Assembly (NCBI GenBank): GCA_018266355.1
Contig: JAFEAP010000004.1
Location: forward strand, 22,113-86,112
Origin: Bdellovibrionales bacterium
Lineage (GTDB): Bacteria > Bdellovibrionota > UBA1018
Direction of reading: 5' to 3'
Length of the DNA: 64,000 nt
The translations under genes and the position numbers were made by a program. Shown here in pieces: positions 38,923-45,693 of this stretch. Positions within the stretch are counted from its first letter, which is position 1. Every line of letters starts with the position of its first letter. The notes under the pieces are model-generated. The model was not told the origin of the DNA. It was given only the letters and a program-made list of their open reading frames with translations, and made no database searches.

Positions 38923-38982
38923 GTCTCAGAATCAAGGTGCTTACATAGAATACTTGTATATTCTAATCCTTGAAACTGAGAC
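38923..38982 (-). terminator. Terminator-like hairpin just upstream of the GIY-YIG gene
   Basis: Nested stems: GTCTCAG (38923-38929) with CTGAGAC (38976-38982), TCAAGG (38932-38937) with CCTTGA (38968-38973), and TAGAATA (38946-38952) with a TATTCTA arm (38959-38965). The outer stem is followed on the minus strand by TTTTT. The internal TGCTTACATA (38938-38947) is also a perfect 10-base complement of 39007-39016, giving a possible pseudoknot or alternative fold. Confidence 0.7.
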
Positions 38983-39016
38983 AATAAGTTGTTATTAATT
39001 GTATCCTATGTAAGCA

Positions 39017-39324
39017 ACACAAATATATAACATTCTTATTTATTTTCAAAACTGTTCACTAATTTAAGTTAAATCTATTAATCTAAAAGAAATCTTTTGT
39101 TCTCTTATATCTTTTGCTGTATACATATTATTAGATTTATTATTTTTATAAAAATCGGCTATTACGATTCTATGAGAGCTTGAATTTCACTATATAAATA
39201 CTAACCAGTCTTAATTTAAGAAATAGTATCCAGTTACCAATATGGACTACCTTACTAAATGGTTTATTTATATTTACTTTTAAATTTTCAATATAAATTG
39301 TAAGTATTTGACTATTTCTATTAG
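39017..39324 (-). other. Non-coding structured spacer between tRNA-Leu and the GIY-YIG gene
   Basis: No credible gene in 308 bases. On the minus strand I see ATACTA (39198-39203) pairing with TAGTAT (39224-39229) around an inner CTTA/TAAG hairpin. A terminator-like AATCG/CGATT hairpin (39153-39169) followed by a T-run lies further downstream. It could hold processed tRNA trailer sequence or a small RNA. Confidence 0.5.
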
Positions 39325-39408
39325 TAGCGCGGAGGGGATTCAAACCCCTATGACCGTTGGGTCAGAGAATTTTAAGTTCTCCATGTATATCAGTTCCATC
39401 ACCGCGCC
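39325..39408 (-). tRNA. tRNA-Leu (anticodon UAA)
   Basis: An 84-nt class II tRNA. The acceptor arm GGCGCGG pairs with CCGCGCT (one G-U pair), the anticodon stem is GAGAA/TTCTC with loop CTTAAAA giving anticodon TAA, the long variable arm is GACC/GGTC, and the T arm is AGGGG-TTTGAAT-CCCCT. The discriminator is A and the CCA end is not encoded. It reads UUA, one of the commonest codons in this AT-rich genome, which explains why a phage would carry it. It sits between HNH and GIY-YIG endonuclease genes. Confidence 0.93.
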
Positions 39409-39417
39409 TTATTTTAT

Positions 39418-40050
39418 TTATTCTTTAAAGATATAGATTTTATTTTCATCTATTTCTATTATCTCTTTATTTAATTGGATTATTGGTAATTTAATTAATT
39501 CTAACCAAGTATTTGTTAATTGGTTTCTAATATCATACCATTTTTCATCTAAATTTTCAGTATTTATTTTTCTTAAAGTAATCCATTGTTTATTTAAAAA
39601 TTGATGTATTTTACCATGATTGCTTCTGCTTAATATCATAAGATTAGAAAGGATATTATTGTTTGGATTCTCATCAATATGATGAACTACTATATTTAAA
39701 TTTAATTTAAAACCTAAATCTAATATAATTTGTCTAGCAATCATATTAGCTTCCTTACTTCGTTTTATTTCATTATATTTACCAGTTTTAGGTTTGCCTT
39801 CAAATCTACATTTTCCATGATATAATTGATCTGGTCTATTTTTAATCATATCCTCACCACATATTGTACATTTAATAATACCATATCTAGGCTTATCTTT
39901 TTTATGATATTGTTTAACTCTTTCTCTATTAAATATTAAAGCGCATTCTTTACATCGTTTTCTTTCTACTACAGGTTCTTTTCCACAATCAATACATTGT
40001 TTATCATTATTTCTTTTAGGTCTTGGATTTGTTATTTCTTTGATTATCAT
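39418..40050 (-). CDS. HNH homing endonuclease with zinc-binding N-terminus
   Basis: A 210-residue free-standing endonuclease. The N-terminal half has CxxC pairs (CIDCGK, CKEC, CTICGE), typical zinc-ribbon spacing. The HNH motif is VVHHIDENPNNN at about 119-130 with the following LMILSRSNHGKIH giving the N and H. The tRNA starts right after its end. Two hairpins precede the start: an intrinsic terminator and a stem that includes the A of the start codon, as described for late-regulated T4 endonucleases. Confidence 0.9.
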   Translation of the reverse strand: MIIKEITNPRPKRNNDKQCIDCGKEPVVERKRCKECALIFNRERVKQYHKKDKPRYGIIKCTICGEDMIKNRPDQLYHGKCRFEGKPKTGKYNEIKRSKEANMIARQIILDLGFKLNLNIVVHHIDENPNNNILSNLMILSRSNHGKIHQFLNKQWITLRKINTENLDEKWYDIRNQLTNTWLELIKLPIIQLNKEIIEIDENKIYIFKE

Positions 40051-40073
40051 ATCTTTAGTTTTATCTAAAGATA
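40050..40073 (-). promoter_or_regulatory. Start-codon-occluding hairpin of the HNH gene
   Basis: A 9-bp perfect stem, TATCTTTAG (40050-40058) with CTAAAGATA (40065-40073), with a 6-base loop. The A of the ATG is inside the stem, so the ribosome site would be hidden in read-through transcripts. T4 SegB- and I-TevI-type genes use similar hairpins to delay translation; the analogy is inferred. Confidence 0.65.
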
Positions 40074-40078
40074 CAAAA

Positions 40079-40128
40079 AGGTAGACAAATTTACAAAAAT
40101 TAACAAAATTTAGTAAATCTGTCTACCT
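40079..40128 (-). terminator. Intrinsic terminator upstream of the HNH gene
   Basis: Stem AGGTAGACA (40079-40087) with TGTCTACCT (40120-40128), continued after one mismatch by ATTTAC with GTAAAT. On the minus strand it is followed by TTTTT. It would stop transcripts from the upstream small-gene region just before the endonuclease. Confidence 0.78.
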
Positions 40129-40350
40129 ATAATATAAGTAATAGTAAGTAGATGATTTGTACAATCTTCTTATTCAATCACAATAAAAAGCACTCTTTTT
40201 AAATATAGTTTAGGCTTAATACTTATAGTATCAGGGACTTCTATAATTTAACATCTACGACTTAATAATACTGGCCAATATTACTAAATCCCCATGAGCT
40301 GTCTCAATCAGTTTGGGTAACATACTGATATGCTTTACTATTACCGTTAT
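40129..40350 (-). other. Structured non-coding spacer with short terminator
   Basis: No gene found. On the minus strand, in order: ATCAGT/ACTGAT (40324-40329 with 40307-40312), TGAG/CTCA (40295-40306), TAATA-GGCC-TATTA (40266-40283), then a short AAAAAG/CTTTTT hairpin at 40185-40200. A GGGGA near 40288-40292 can also pair with a TCCC further downstream, giving a branched fold. Confidence 0.5.
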
Positions 40351-40521
40351 TTATATCAATTTATAATATACTATAGTATTATATTTTCCTTCTATTTCCA
40401 AAATTAAAATAGTCTTAGTCTCTATATTTTCTATTGGATGATTATCATTAGTTTGACTAATACCTTGTTTAATTTTTAGATGTTGAGGAAATTCATTAAA
40501 GATTAGTTTTATTTCTTTCAT
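40351..40521 (-). CDS. Hypothetical protein, 56 aa
   Basis: ATG at 40521, TAA at 40351. The sequence begins MKEIKLIFNEFPQHLK and ends in a beta strand (TIVYYKLI). It overlaps the end of the upstream membrane-protein gene by 26 bases. Codon use fits its neighbours. Function unknown. Confidence 0.55.
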   Translation of the reverse strand: MKEIKLIFNEFPQHLKIKQGISQTNDNHPIENIETKTILILEIEGKYNTIVYYKLI

Positions 40522-40708
40522 TTTCTTTAATTGTTAAGTATTTAAATATTTTTTGAAGTGTTACTCCTATTAATATAGGTATTATCAGAGGAGCTAATAT
40601 AATAAAATATATATCAGTAAACTTATTTTCATTCTTTACTATTATATCCATTTCTACTCCTATTGCTATTAAATAAATTACTATTAAGTATAAAATTAAT
40701 GTTATCAT
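40496..40708 (-). CDS. Small membrane protein, 70 aa
   Basis: Two hydrophobic segments (residues ~2-18 and ~33-52) separated by a short charged loop, with a basic C-terminus (KENERNK). A two-span inner-membrane protein of unknown function; a lysis or superinfection role is possible but unproven. Confidence 0.58.
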   Translation of the reverse strand: MITLILYLIVIYLIAIGVEMDIIVKNENKFTDIYFIILAPLIIPILIGVTLQKIFKYLTIKENERNKTNL

Positions 40709-40732
40709 ATATTGTCTATTAAGTTTAGTTAT

Positions 40733-41197
40733 TTAATATAAATTTTCACTTGTCAATATACCCATATCATGATCTATAGGTTCTATTATTTGATTTGCAG
40801 CTTTAGCTATTATATAAGCTTCTTTTCTGTCTACAAATCTGTTAGTATTGGTTAGGAATCCATAAGTTAAATTAGCTATATTATAATAATAACCTTCAGT
40901 GAGCTTATTTAATAATTCCATACAATTAACATGACGATAACCTATACTAGTAAGACCATTATCTTTATTAGAAGCTCTTAAATCCTCATTTAAAGCATTG
41001 ATATTATCCCAATGAATAGCTGCACACAATATATATTCTTTAGGCTTTTCACTTAGCTCTTTAATTTTATCTATTAAAGATTTTATAATTTGAGCATCAT
41101 TATTTTCAGGTACTTGTTCTAAATCTAAATTATTATCTTCTTCTAATGTTTTTAGACTTATTTCACCTTTATTATGTTTAATTATTATATCTTTCAT
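40733..41197 (-). CDS. Hypothetical protein, 154 aa
   Basis: A soluble, mostly helical, acidic protein with no recognised motif. It follows a 56-aa membrane protein gene (11-base gap) in the accessory region. Confidence 0.6.
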   Translation of the reverse strand: MKDIIIKHNKGEISLKTLEEDNNLDLEQVPENNDAQIIKSLIDKIKELSEKPKEYILCAAIHWDNINALNEDLRASNKDNGLTSIGYRHVNCMELLNKLTEGYYYNIANLTYGFLTNTNRFVDRKEAYIIAKAANQIIEPIDHDMGILTSENLY

Positions 41198-41208
41198 TGT
41201 TGTTTATT

Positions 41209-41379
41209 TCAAAGTTTACTAATTGGTGTACACATACATATTACAACCATATACAATCCTACCAGTACTAACAGTATCATTACTAGAAATAAAGCTACTG
41301 GTATAATAGGCCAATATTTAAACCATAAACACTTTATATATTCCCAATATGAGCCATATCTTTCCTTTATTGTAAACAT
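41209..41379 (-). CDS. Small membrane protein, 56 aa
   Basis: ATG at 41379, TGA at 41209. It begins MFTIKERYGSYWEYIK, followed by a long hydrophobic segment (about residues 24-50) rich in Leu, Val and Ile, with a Cys pair (CMC) at its end. Single-span membrane protein of unknown role. Confidence 0.58.
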   Translation of the reverse strand: MFTIKERYGSYWEYIKCLWFKYWPIIPVALFLVMILLVLVGLYMVVICMCTPISKL

Positions 41380-41397
41380 TTATTTATTATTTTAAAA

Positions 41398-41633
41398 GCA
41401 TAGAAACGCTGTATTCACTATGGACTAATTTATTTCTACTATTCTTATAGTATCATATACTATTTGGAATAAATATACCCTACACATAATAAATCTTATT
41501 GGATAGTAAATATCCTCATTTTACTATATATCTACAGGTTCCTAGTCAAAGTTTATAGTTTATTGTTTAATGGCCTACACCATTATATCGTTAACATCTT
41601 TTCAAGGTTAATTGTCATCACGCTCTTCTATGC
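41398..41633 (-). other. Structured spacer closed by an 8-bp long-range stem
   Basis: GCATAGAA (41398-41405) is an exact complement of TTCTATGC (41626-41633), so the two ends of the spacer can pair. Inside are TAATGG/CCATTA (41568-41585), GGATA/TATCC (41501-41515) and ATAGT/ACTAT-type hairpins. No gene is seen. It forms the leader of the 56-aa membrane gene at 41209-41379. Confidence 0.5.
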
Positions 41634-41640
41634 CAGTTAT

Positions 41641-41886
41641 TTAAATGTTAAATCCTTCCTTTTTAAGTTTATAGTGAGCCATTTCTATTATTTCTCTAGT
41701 GCTAAATAATAGTCTAAGTCCACTAAATGTAGCTCCTAGAATAAGCTCAAGATTATCTTTGAGATTTATTCTTTGATTTATATCAAGAGTTTTATACCAT
41801 TTCATTTGTTTATATAGTTTAAGGTTAATTAAAAAAGACACAACTAGATTAGTAGGTACTCTCCTATCATTCTTTTCAGATAGCAT
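41641..41886 (-). CDS. Hypothetical protein, 81 aa
   Basis: A basic, helical small protein starting MLSEKNDRRVPTNLVVSFL. The pattern of short helices could be a ribbon-helix-helix or similar DNA-binding fold, but this is not certain. It is flanked on both sides by structured spacers. Confidence 0.58.
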   Translation of the reverse strand: MLSEKNDRRVPTNLVVSFLINLKLYKQMKWYKTLDINQRINLKDNLELILGATFSGLRLLFSTREIIEMAHYKLKKEGFNI

Positions 41887-42080
41887 ATTTTAGGCTGTAA
41901 TTCCCTATTATCTATTTTAGTCCTCAGCTTCAAGAGGTCTAGTTGTGTCAAAATCAAAAAATATAATAATAGAATCAGTTAGTATATTCCTGATTCAATG
42001 TAGTCCCAAATGCTGGCTACCGACTTATCCTATGGTTGAAAGTTATCACCCTAGTTTTATTCTAAACTAGAAATCTAATT
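41887..42080 (-). other. Structured spacer with terminator-like hairpin
   Basis: Perfect stems CTAGTTT/AAACTAG (42051-42070) and GAATCAG/CTGATTC (41972-41996); the latter is followed on the minus strand by a T-rich run and can terminate transcription. A CCTC/GAGG hairpin lies nearer the 41886 start. No gene found in the 194 bases. Confidence 0.5.
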
Positions 42081-42329
42081 CTAACGGACTTTCTTTAAAT
42101 ATCCTAATTTCTTATTATTAGGATATAAAGAATGAAGGAATATTAATACTTTTAGAGTATCTTCTTCATCTAAATATAGATTAGTACCTGATTTACCATC
42201 AAAAAGACTACCATAAGCAGTATTAAGAGATAGAACAGCACAAACTACATTATCTTTACCTTGTTCAGCATAAAGATGGAACTTTTTACCTTTAATATCA
42301 GTAAAAGTTGGATTTTTAAATCTTTCCAT
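42081..42329 (-). CDS. Hypothetical protein, 82 aa
   Basis: A small alpha/beta protein with strands FHLYAEQ, NVVCAVLSLN and a helical end with basic residues. No family recognised. Its leader is the 614-base structured spacer upstream. Confidence 0.58.
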   Translation of the reverse strand: MERFKNPTFTDIKGKKFHLYAEQGKDNVVCAVLSLNTAYGSLFDGKSGTNLYLDEEDTLKVLIFLHSLYPNNKKLGYLKKVR

Positions 42330-42943
42330 TTTGTTTTGATTTTATTTAACAATAATAGAAAGCCCGTTAGTAATATAATTAAACTCAGAGACTATTATTC
42401 AGTCTCCTACAAAAGTGTACCACCACTTTTTTCTTAAACTTCAAGGGAATAATCCTCTAGTCATTTATTAATCTCACCAATTCCTATTCAAATGACACTT
42501 TAGGATTGATGGAAAGTTACATATACAGTCTTATCATATACCACTTTCAAAGTCAGATACTTGGTATGTATCTCTATGATAAGATTTATAATAATCTTCC
42601 TCATTAGTTCGTAATGATTCTTTATCTACTAAATAGATAAGGTTTTTGATTATTATCAATAAGATGATAATTAGTATTAGCTCCTTATTATCTAGGCTGA
42701 CAATATCAAATGAGATAGCCCTTCATACTCTTTGATATTTACCTACTAAAGTTCTATGTTTATGTAGGCTTATGAGCTTTAACTAACTATCAATAAGTAA
42801 ATGTTATTGTAACTACCATTTTCACGTATTATTGCTATAGACGTCTGTTAGTCTGCACCGTTACATTGTAAGCTACTAGATAGCTTTCTTCACTTACAAC
42901 TATTGCAGGTTCTCATTACAATAACAAGTATGTTTAAAGAGGA
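42330..42943 (-). other. 614-base non-coding region with at least eight hairpins and a pseudoknot
   Basis: No frame of convincing length. On the minus strand, in order: GTTATTGTAA (42803-42812) with TTACAATAAC (42916-42925) enclosing TGTAAG/CTTACA; AATATCAAA/TTTGATATT (42702-42739); TTATCTA/TAGATAA (42622-42640); TCTTATCATA (42529-42538) with TATGATAAGA (42575-42584) enclosing AGATAC/GTATCT, whose loop TGGTAT (42562-42567) pairs with ATACCA (42538-42543); AAAAGTG/CACTTTT (42411-42430); and GAGACT/AGTCTC (42388-42406). The region reads as several independent RNA domains rather than dead coding sequence. Confidence 0.6.
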
Positions 42944-43141
42944 TTATTTTCTCCAAAACATGATAGATACTTCATCCTTATGAAATTTAAAATCATTAGA
43001 TTCATAAGGAATACAATTAGGTATCATTATTTTAGCATCTCCTTCTATATCAGTACAATTACCTTGGCTTTCACTAAAAGTAGGTCTTTCAGAAGATATT
43101 ATTATTACTCCTGATTTTAGAACAGTATAATGTTTTTCCAT
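42944..43141 (-). CDS. Hypothetical protein, 65 aa
   Basis: A small beta-rich protein with two Cys residues (NCTD, NCIP). No family recognised. It is the last of four small genes before the long structured region. Confidence 0.55.
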   Translation of the reverse strand: MEKHYTVLKSGVIIISSERPTFSESQGNCTDIEGDAKIMIPNCIPYESNDFKFHKDEVSIMFWRK

Positions 43142-43154
43142 TTTTATTATTAGT

Positions 43155-43400
43155 TTAAAGATTATTATAAATTTCTATAGCTTCTTGGAGAGATTTACCA
43201 ATATAATTAATAGTATCTCCATAATCATATTCAGTAGATACTTCAATATTAGAAACTAATTCTTTATTTTCATCAAATGTATTATAAATAATTAGATTTT
43301 TATTTCTGCATTGATCTACTTCACTTAAAAGAGTTATTTCCAATTCACAATGTTCTATTTTATTTCCTTTTGGCTCTGTTATATCTATTGTATGTTTCAT
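43155..43400 (-). CDS. Hypothetical protein, 81 aa
   Basis: An acidic alpha/beta protein (strands HTIDITEP, CELEITLLSE, LIIYNTF, then a C-terminal helix LQEAIEIYNNL). No family recognised. Confidence 0.57.
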   Translation of the reverse strand: MKHTIDITEPKGNKIEHCELEITLLSEVDQCRNKNLIIYNTFDENKELVSNIEVSTEYDYGDTINYIGKSLQEAIEIYNNL

Positions 43401-43405
43401 TTGGA

Positions 43406-43615
43406 TTAGATTAATAATGCTTGGGAAAGAAGTTTATTGATTTTAACAATACTCCGAATATAAGAATAAAGAAGTTTAAATCCTTCTTTACTTACTTTAA
43501 ATTCAGCATTACCATTAAATCTAGGATACATATAGTAATCAGATTTAGTAGTTGATCTTTCATACTTATAAATATCTATATTATATCCTAATAAGTTGAA
43601 TGTTCTGACTTTCAT
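43406..43615 (-). CDS. Hypothetical protein, 69 aa
   Basis: A basic, Tyr-rich small protein (NIDIYKYERS, SDYYMYPRF). No family recognised. Its leader (43616-43769) carries a 14-bp closing stem that may control translation. Confidence 0.57.
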   Translation of the reverse strand: MKVRTFNLLGYNIDIYKYERSTTKSDYYMYPRFNGNAEFKVSKEGFKLLYSYIRSIVKINKLLSQALLI

Positions 43616-43641
43616 TGTTATTGTGTTTAAAGAGTTAAAAG

Positions 43642-43765
43642 AAGAATCAATTAACTGTAAATATCTATTAATACATCTATTATAGCTTATTTACCAATAT
43701 TATTTTCAATCATAATCTTATGTCTAATATTATGTTTACTTTTAATAGAGTGTTAATTGATTCTT
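43642..43765 (-). promoter_or_regulatory. Closed leader RNA with 14-bp long-range stem
   Basis: AAGAATCAATTAAC (43642-43655) on the plus strand is the exact reverse complement of 43752-43765. Inside, an 8-base TCTATTAA/TTAATAGA pair extends the stem, and CATAAT/ATTATG forms a further hairpin. The element fills the gap between the 49-aa membrane peptide and the 69-aa gene and ends about 27 bases before the ATG. It looks like a folded leader domain of unknown class. Confidence 0.6.
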
Positions 43766-43769
43766 TATG

Positions 43770-43919
43770 TTATTTATTTAGTTTATCTTTCATTTTAAAT
43801 ATAAATTCTGCTATTGGAATTAGCATAAATGCTACTATTATTCCTGTTATAGTCATTATTATAGCTAGTAGAATTATAATTATTATGAAGAGGATTATGG
43901 TTAATATAATTAGTTTCAT
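43770..43919 (-). CDS. Small membrane peptide, 49 aa
   Basis: ATG at 43919, directly next to the stop of the upstream gene (43920-43922); TAA at 43770. A long hydrophobic stretch (residues 3-38, mostly Ile and Leu) is followed by a basic tail (KMKDKLNK). Single or double membrane span; a holin-like role is conceivable but unproven. Open frames on the opposite strand are shadows of this gene. Confidence 0.55.
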   Translation of the reverse strand: MKLIILTIILFIIIIILLAIIMTITGIIVAFMLIPIAEFIFKMKDKLNK

Positions 43920-44192
43920 TTAATTTAAAAGTTCGTCTATTTCCTCTTTTGTAAACCAATTTTCTAATTTAAGAGGTTTAAAAGAATATAACATTTTTTT
44001 ATGAGAATATTTATTAAGAAATTTATCATAATTCCAATCTTCTGAATTAGCTATTTTCTTAACTGCATAATTACTACATAAATCTATTAAATAAAATCTA
44101 AATTTATGTACTTCATAATTTCTTTTTATATAGGATGTATATATTAACAATATAGTAAAAAGTATTATCATTATTATTATTAATGTTATCAT
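43920..44192 (-). CDS. Membrane-anchored small protein, 90 aa
   Basis: A hydrophobic N-terminal segment (residues 2-20) likely anchors it in the membrane, with a basic soluble domain of about 65 residues behind it. It forms a contiguous pair with the 49-aa membrane peptide. Function unknown. Confidence 0.57.
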   Translation of the reverse strand: MITLIIIMIILFTILLIYTSYIKRNYEVHKFRFYLIDLCSNYAVKKIANSEDWNYDKFLNKYSHKKMLYSFKPLKLENWFTKEEIDELLN

Positions 44193-44225
44193 TATTATTT
44201 AAATTAAAAGATTAATTAAAAAAGA

Positions 44226-44257
44226 GTTCAAGAGCCTAAATTAATAGGACTCCTGAA
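44226..44257 (-). terminator. Intrinsic terminator after the 87-aa gene
   Basis: Stem GTTCAGGAG..CCTA with TAGG..CTCTTGAAC (small internal mismatches), followed on the minus strand by CTTTTTTT. It closes the transcript of the gene at 44272-44535. Confidence 0.78.
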
Positions 44258-44271
44258 CCCAAATAAAGAGA

Positions 44272-44535
44272 TTACACTCCTTCTATATTAAGCTTTTGGC
44301 AAAATATTATATCACCATTAGGAGCTTTTACTATACAGTTGTTTATACTGTTATATAGTTGATTGTGGTGAGAAGTTTTGCTAGGACAAAGTACATTCAC
44401 CGCAACTACTGTACAAACTTCTTCTCTCAAACCCTCATATTCATGAGTCAGTTCTGTGGAGTTTGCTTTGATAGTTAATGTATATGAACCATCTCTGAAT
44501 TTTACTTTAGACCCTACTTTAATTAGCTTTTCCAT
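44272..44535 (-). CDS. Hypothetical protein, 87 aa
   Basis: A beta-rich small protein beginning MEKLIKVGSKVKFRDGSYTL, the pattern of a small SH3-like or KOW-like barrel. No firm family. Its mRNA would begin 23 bases upstream of the ATG after hammerhead cleavage, and it is closed by its own terminator, so it can be released as a single-gene message. Confidence 0.58.
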   Translation of the reverse strand: MEKLIKVGSKVKFRDGSYTLTIKANSTELTHEYEGLREEVCTVVAVNVLCPSKTSHHNQLYNSINNCIVKAPNGDIIFCQKLNIEGV

Positions 44536-44552
44536 ATTATTTTGTTTTATTT

Positions 44553-44668
44553 GGTTAATACTACTATATAAACTCTAATTAGTGTTTTATCTATACACTT
44601 ATTGGTTTAGACTAGAACATCCCTAGTACTTATAGTAGTTTCGGCTATTAAAGCCTCATCAGTTAACC
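44553..44668 (-). ncRNA. Hammerhead ribozyme (type I, stem I open) between two genes
   Basis: All core elements are present in order on the minus strand. Stem I 5' arm GGTTAA is at 44668-44663, CTGATGA at 44662-44656, stem II GGCT-TTAAT-AGCC at 44655-44643, and GAAA at 44642-44639. Stem III arm CTACTATA then pairs perfectly over 8 bp with TATAGTAG, followed by the U-A of the cleavage triplet (GUA) and stem I 3' arm TTAACC at 44558-44553. Predicted cleavage is between 44559 and 44558. Stem III carries a roughly 70-base insert with its own hairpins (ACTAG/CTAGT and AGTGT/ACACT). The ribozyme starts 5 bases after the upstream stop codon and ends 17 bases before the next ATG. Confidence 0.9.
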
Positions 44669-44673
44669 TTGTT

Positions 44674-44865
44674 TTAAGATAAATAAAATTTAGCATCACC
44701 TTCTAATCTTATCCAAAGTTTAGAAAGTTCTTTAAGCTCTACTGTATAGAGATTATATTCAGTTCCTCTATTATCTTTTAGAAATTCTTCCAAAGGACTA
44801 TTAGTAAATCCTTTAAGATATTTACTTTCATTATGAGGATAATATACTATTATTGCATATTTCAT
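44674..44865 (-). CDS. Hypothetical protein, 63 aa
   Basis: A small alpha/beta protein (strand KYAIIVYYPHN, helix PLEEFLKDN, strand YNLYTVELKEL). It resembles tiny DUF-type phage proteins but no family is certain. The hammerhead ribozyme begins 5 bases after its stop. Confidence 0.58.
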   Translation of the reverse strand: MKYAIIVYYPHNESKYLKGFTNSPLEEFLKDNRGTEYNLYTVELKELSKLWIRLEGDAKFYLS

Positions 44866-45693
44866 TGTTATGGTTTATTTGGTTTGAGCATCTTATAGAC
44901 CTAAACCTATACTATTAAGTATAGACCAAAGAGATTATTCTTTTGCACCAAGTTTAATTTATACTTTAATTTCATCAAAAATTTTATCGCTTATATCTAG
45001 TATATGGTATATATCTACCCTTGTTCTTTATATATAGGGAAATGTATAGTATGTACTGTATATTATTAATACTATATTATATTATATATATTAATACAGT
45101 AATAATAATTTTTTAATTTTCCAATAGATAGTATATATTTTAACTTTTTTTAACAATATATAATATTTTGTATATTATTATATTTTTAAAAAATTTTTAA
45201 TATGTTATAATATATAGTATATTTTATAATTTTTTATTAATTTATAATTTTTTTAAATCTGTTAATATTAGGGATGCTAATAAATTTAGTAGATGTTGGG
45301 ATGTTTAGTTGTATGTAATAGATTAGGTATATATCTATGATTTTAATTTTTATGATTAATATATATAAGAGGATGTATATTTTCTTTATCAGGATCATAT
45401 CCAAGCATCCCATCATAAAAACTCAATCAAAAAACAATAGAACTACTAATATTACTACACAAAAACATATACTTTCGTTCTATTGCTTTGACCGCATGAA
45501 ACAAAACATACTTAAAAAAGAACTCTAAAATAGATTACATTACATCTAAACCCATTATGTAATATAGTTTAAAGACAACCCAGAAAATCTTCTATTTTAT
45601 TATGAGTTCTCCCACCTATTAAGGTGTTATATCCTGAAGTCCAAGAGAATTAAATATATCTCTACATTATTCATTCTCAAGGACTAACTCAAC
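44866..45693. other. 828-base AT-rich non-coding region, origin candidate
   Basis: The largest gap in the window. 44990-45260 is almost pure A/T with many TATA-type runs and inverted repeats, a typical unwinding element. 45271-45278 (GGGATGCT) can pair with 45402-45409 (AGCATCCC). Near the end of the 45694-45987 gene are stems AGTCC-GAGAAT/ATTCTC-GGACT (45638-45685) and CACCT/AGGTG (45613-45626). A CTATACT/AGTATAG hairpin lies at 44907-44924. No credible gene. A replication origin or control region is inferred from composition only. Confidence 0.5.

Noticed and set aside
39181..39260. Possible second tRNA next to tRNA-Leu
   Set aside because: Stem-loops are present, but no T-arm consensus, no 7-bp acceptor stem and no anticodon arm of proper length.
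41174..41395. Plus-strand open frame of 73 codons
   Set aside because: Antisense to the 56-aa minus-strand membrane protein gene at 41209-41379, which fits the operon direction.
41597..41622. Possible second hammerhead core (TGATGA ... GAAA on the minus strand)
   Set aside because: The essential first C of CTGATGA is G here, stem II would be only 3 bp, and no matching stem III or cleavage triplet was found.
43720..43923. Plus-strand open frame full of Ile codons
   Set aside because: It is the antisense shadow of the 49-aa minus-strand membrane peptide at 43770-43919, which abuts its neighbour perfectly.
45337..45528. Plus-strand open frame of 63 codons in the large gap
   Set aside because: It has low-complexity, AT-driven composition, no conserved pattern, and lies alone on the wrong strand in the AT-rich region. 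Treated as non-coding.
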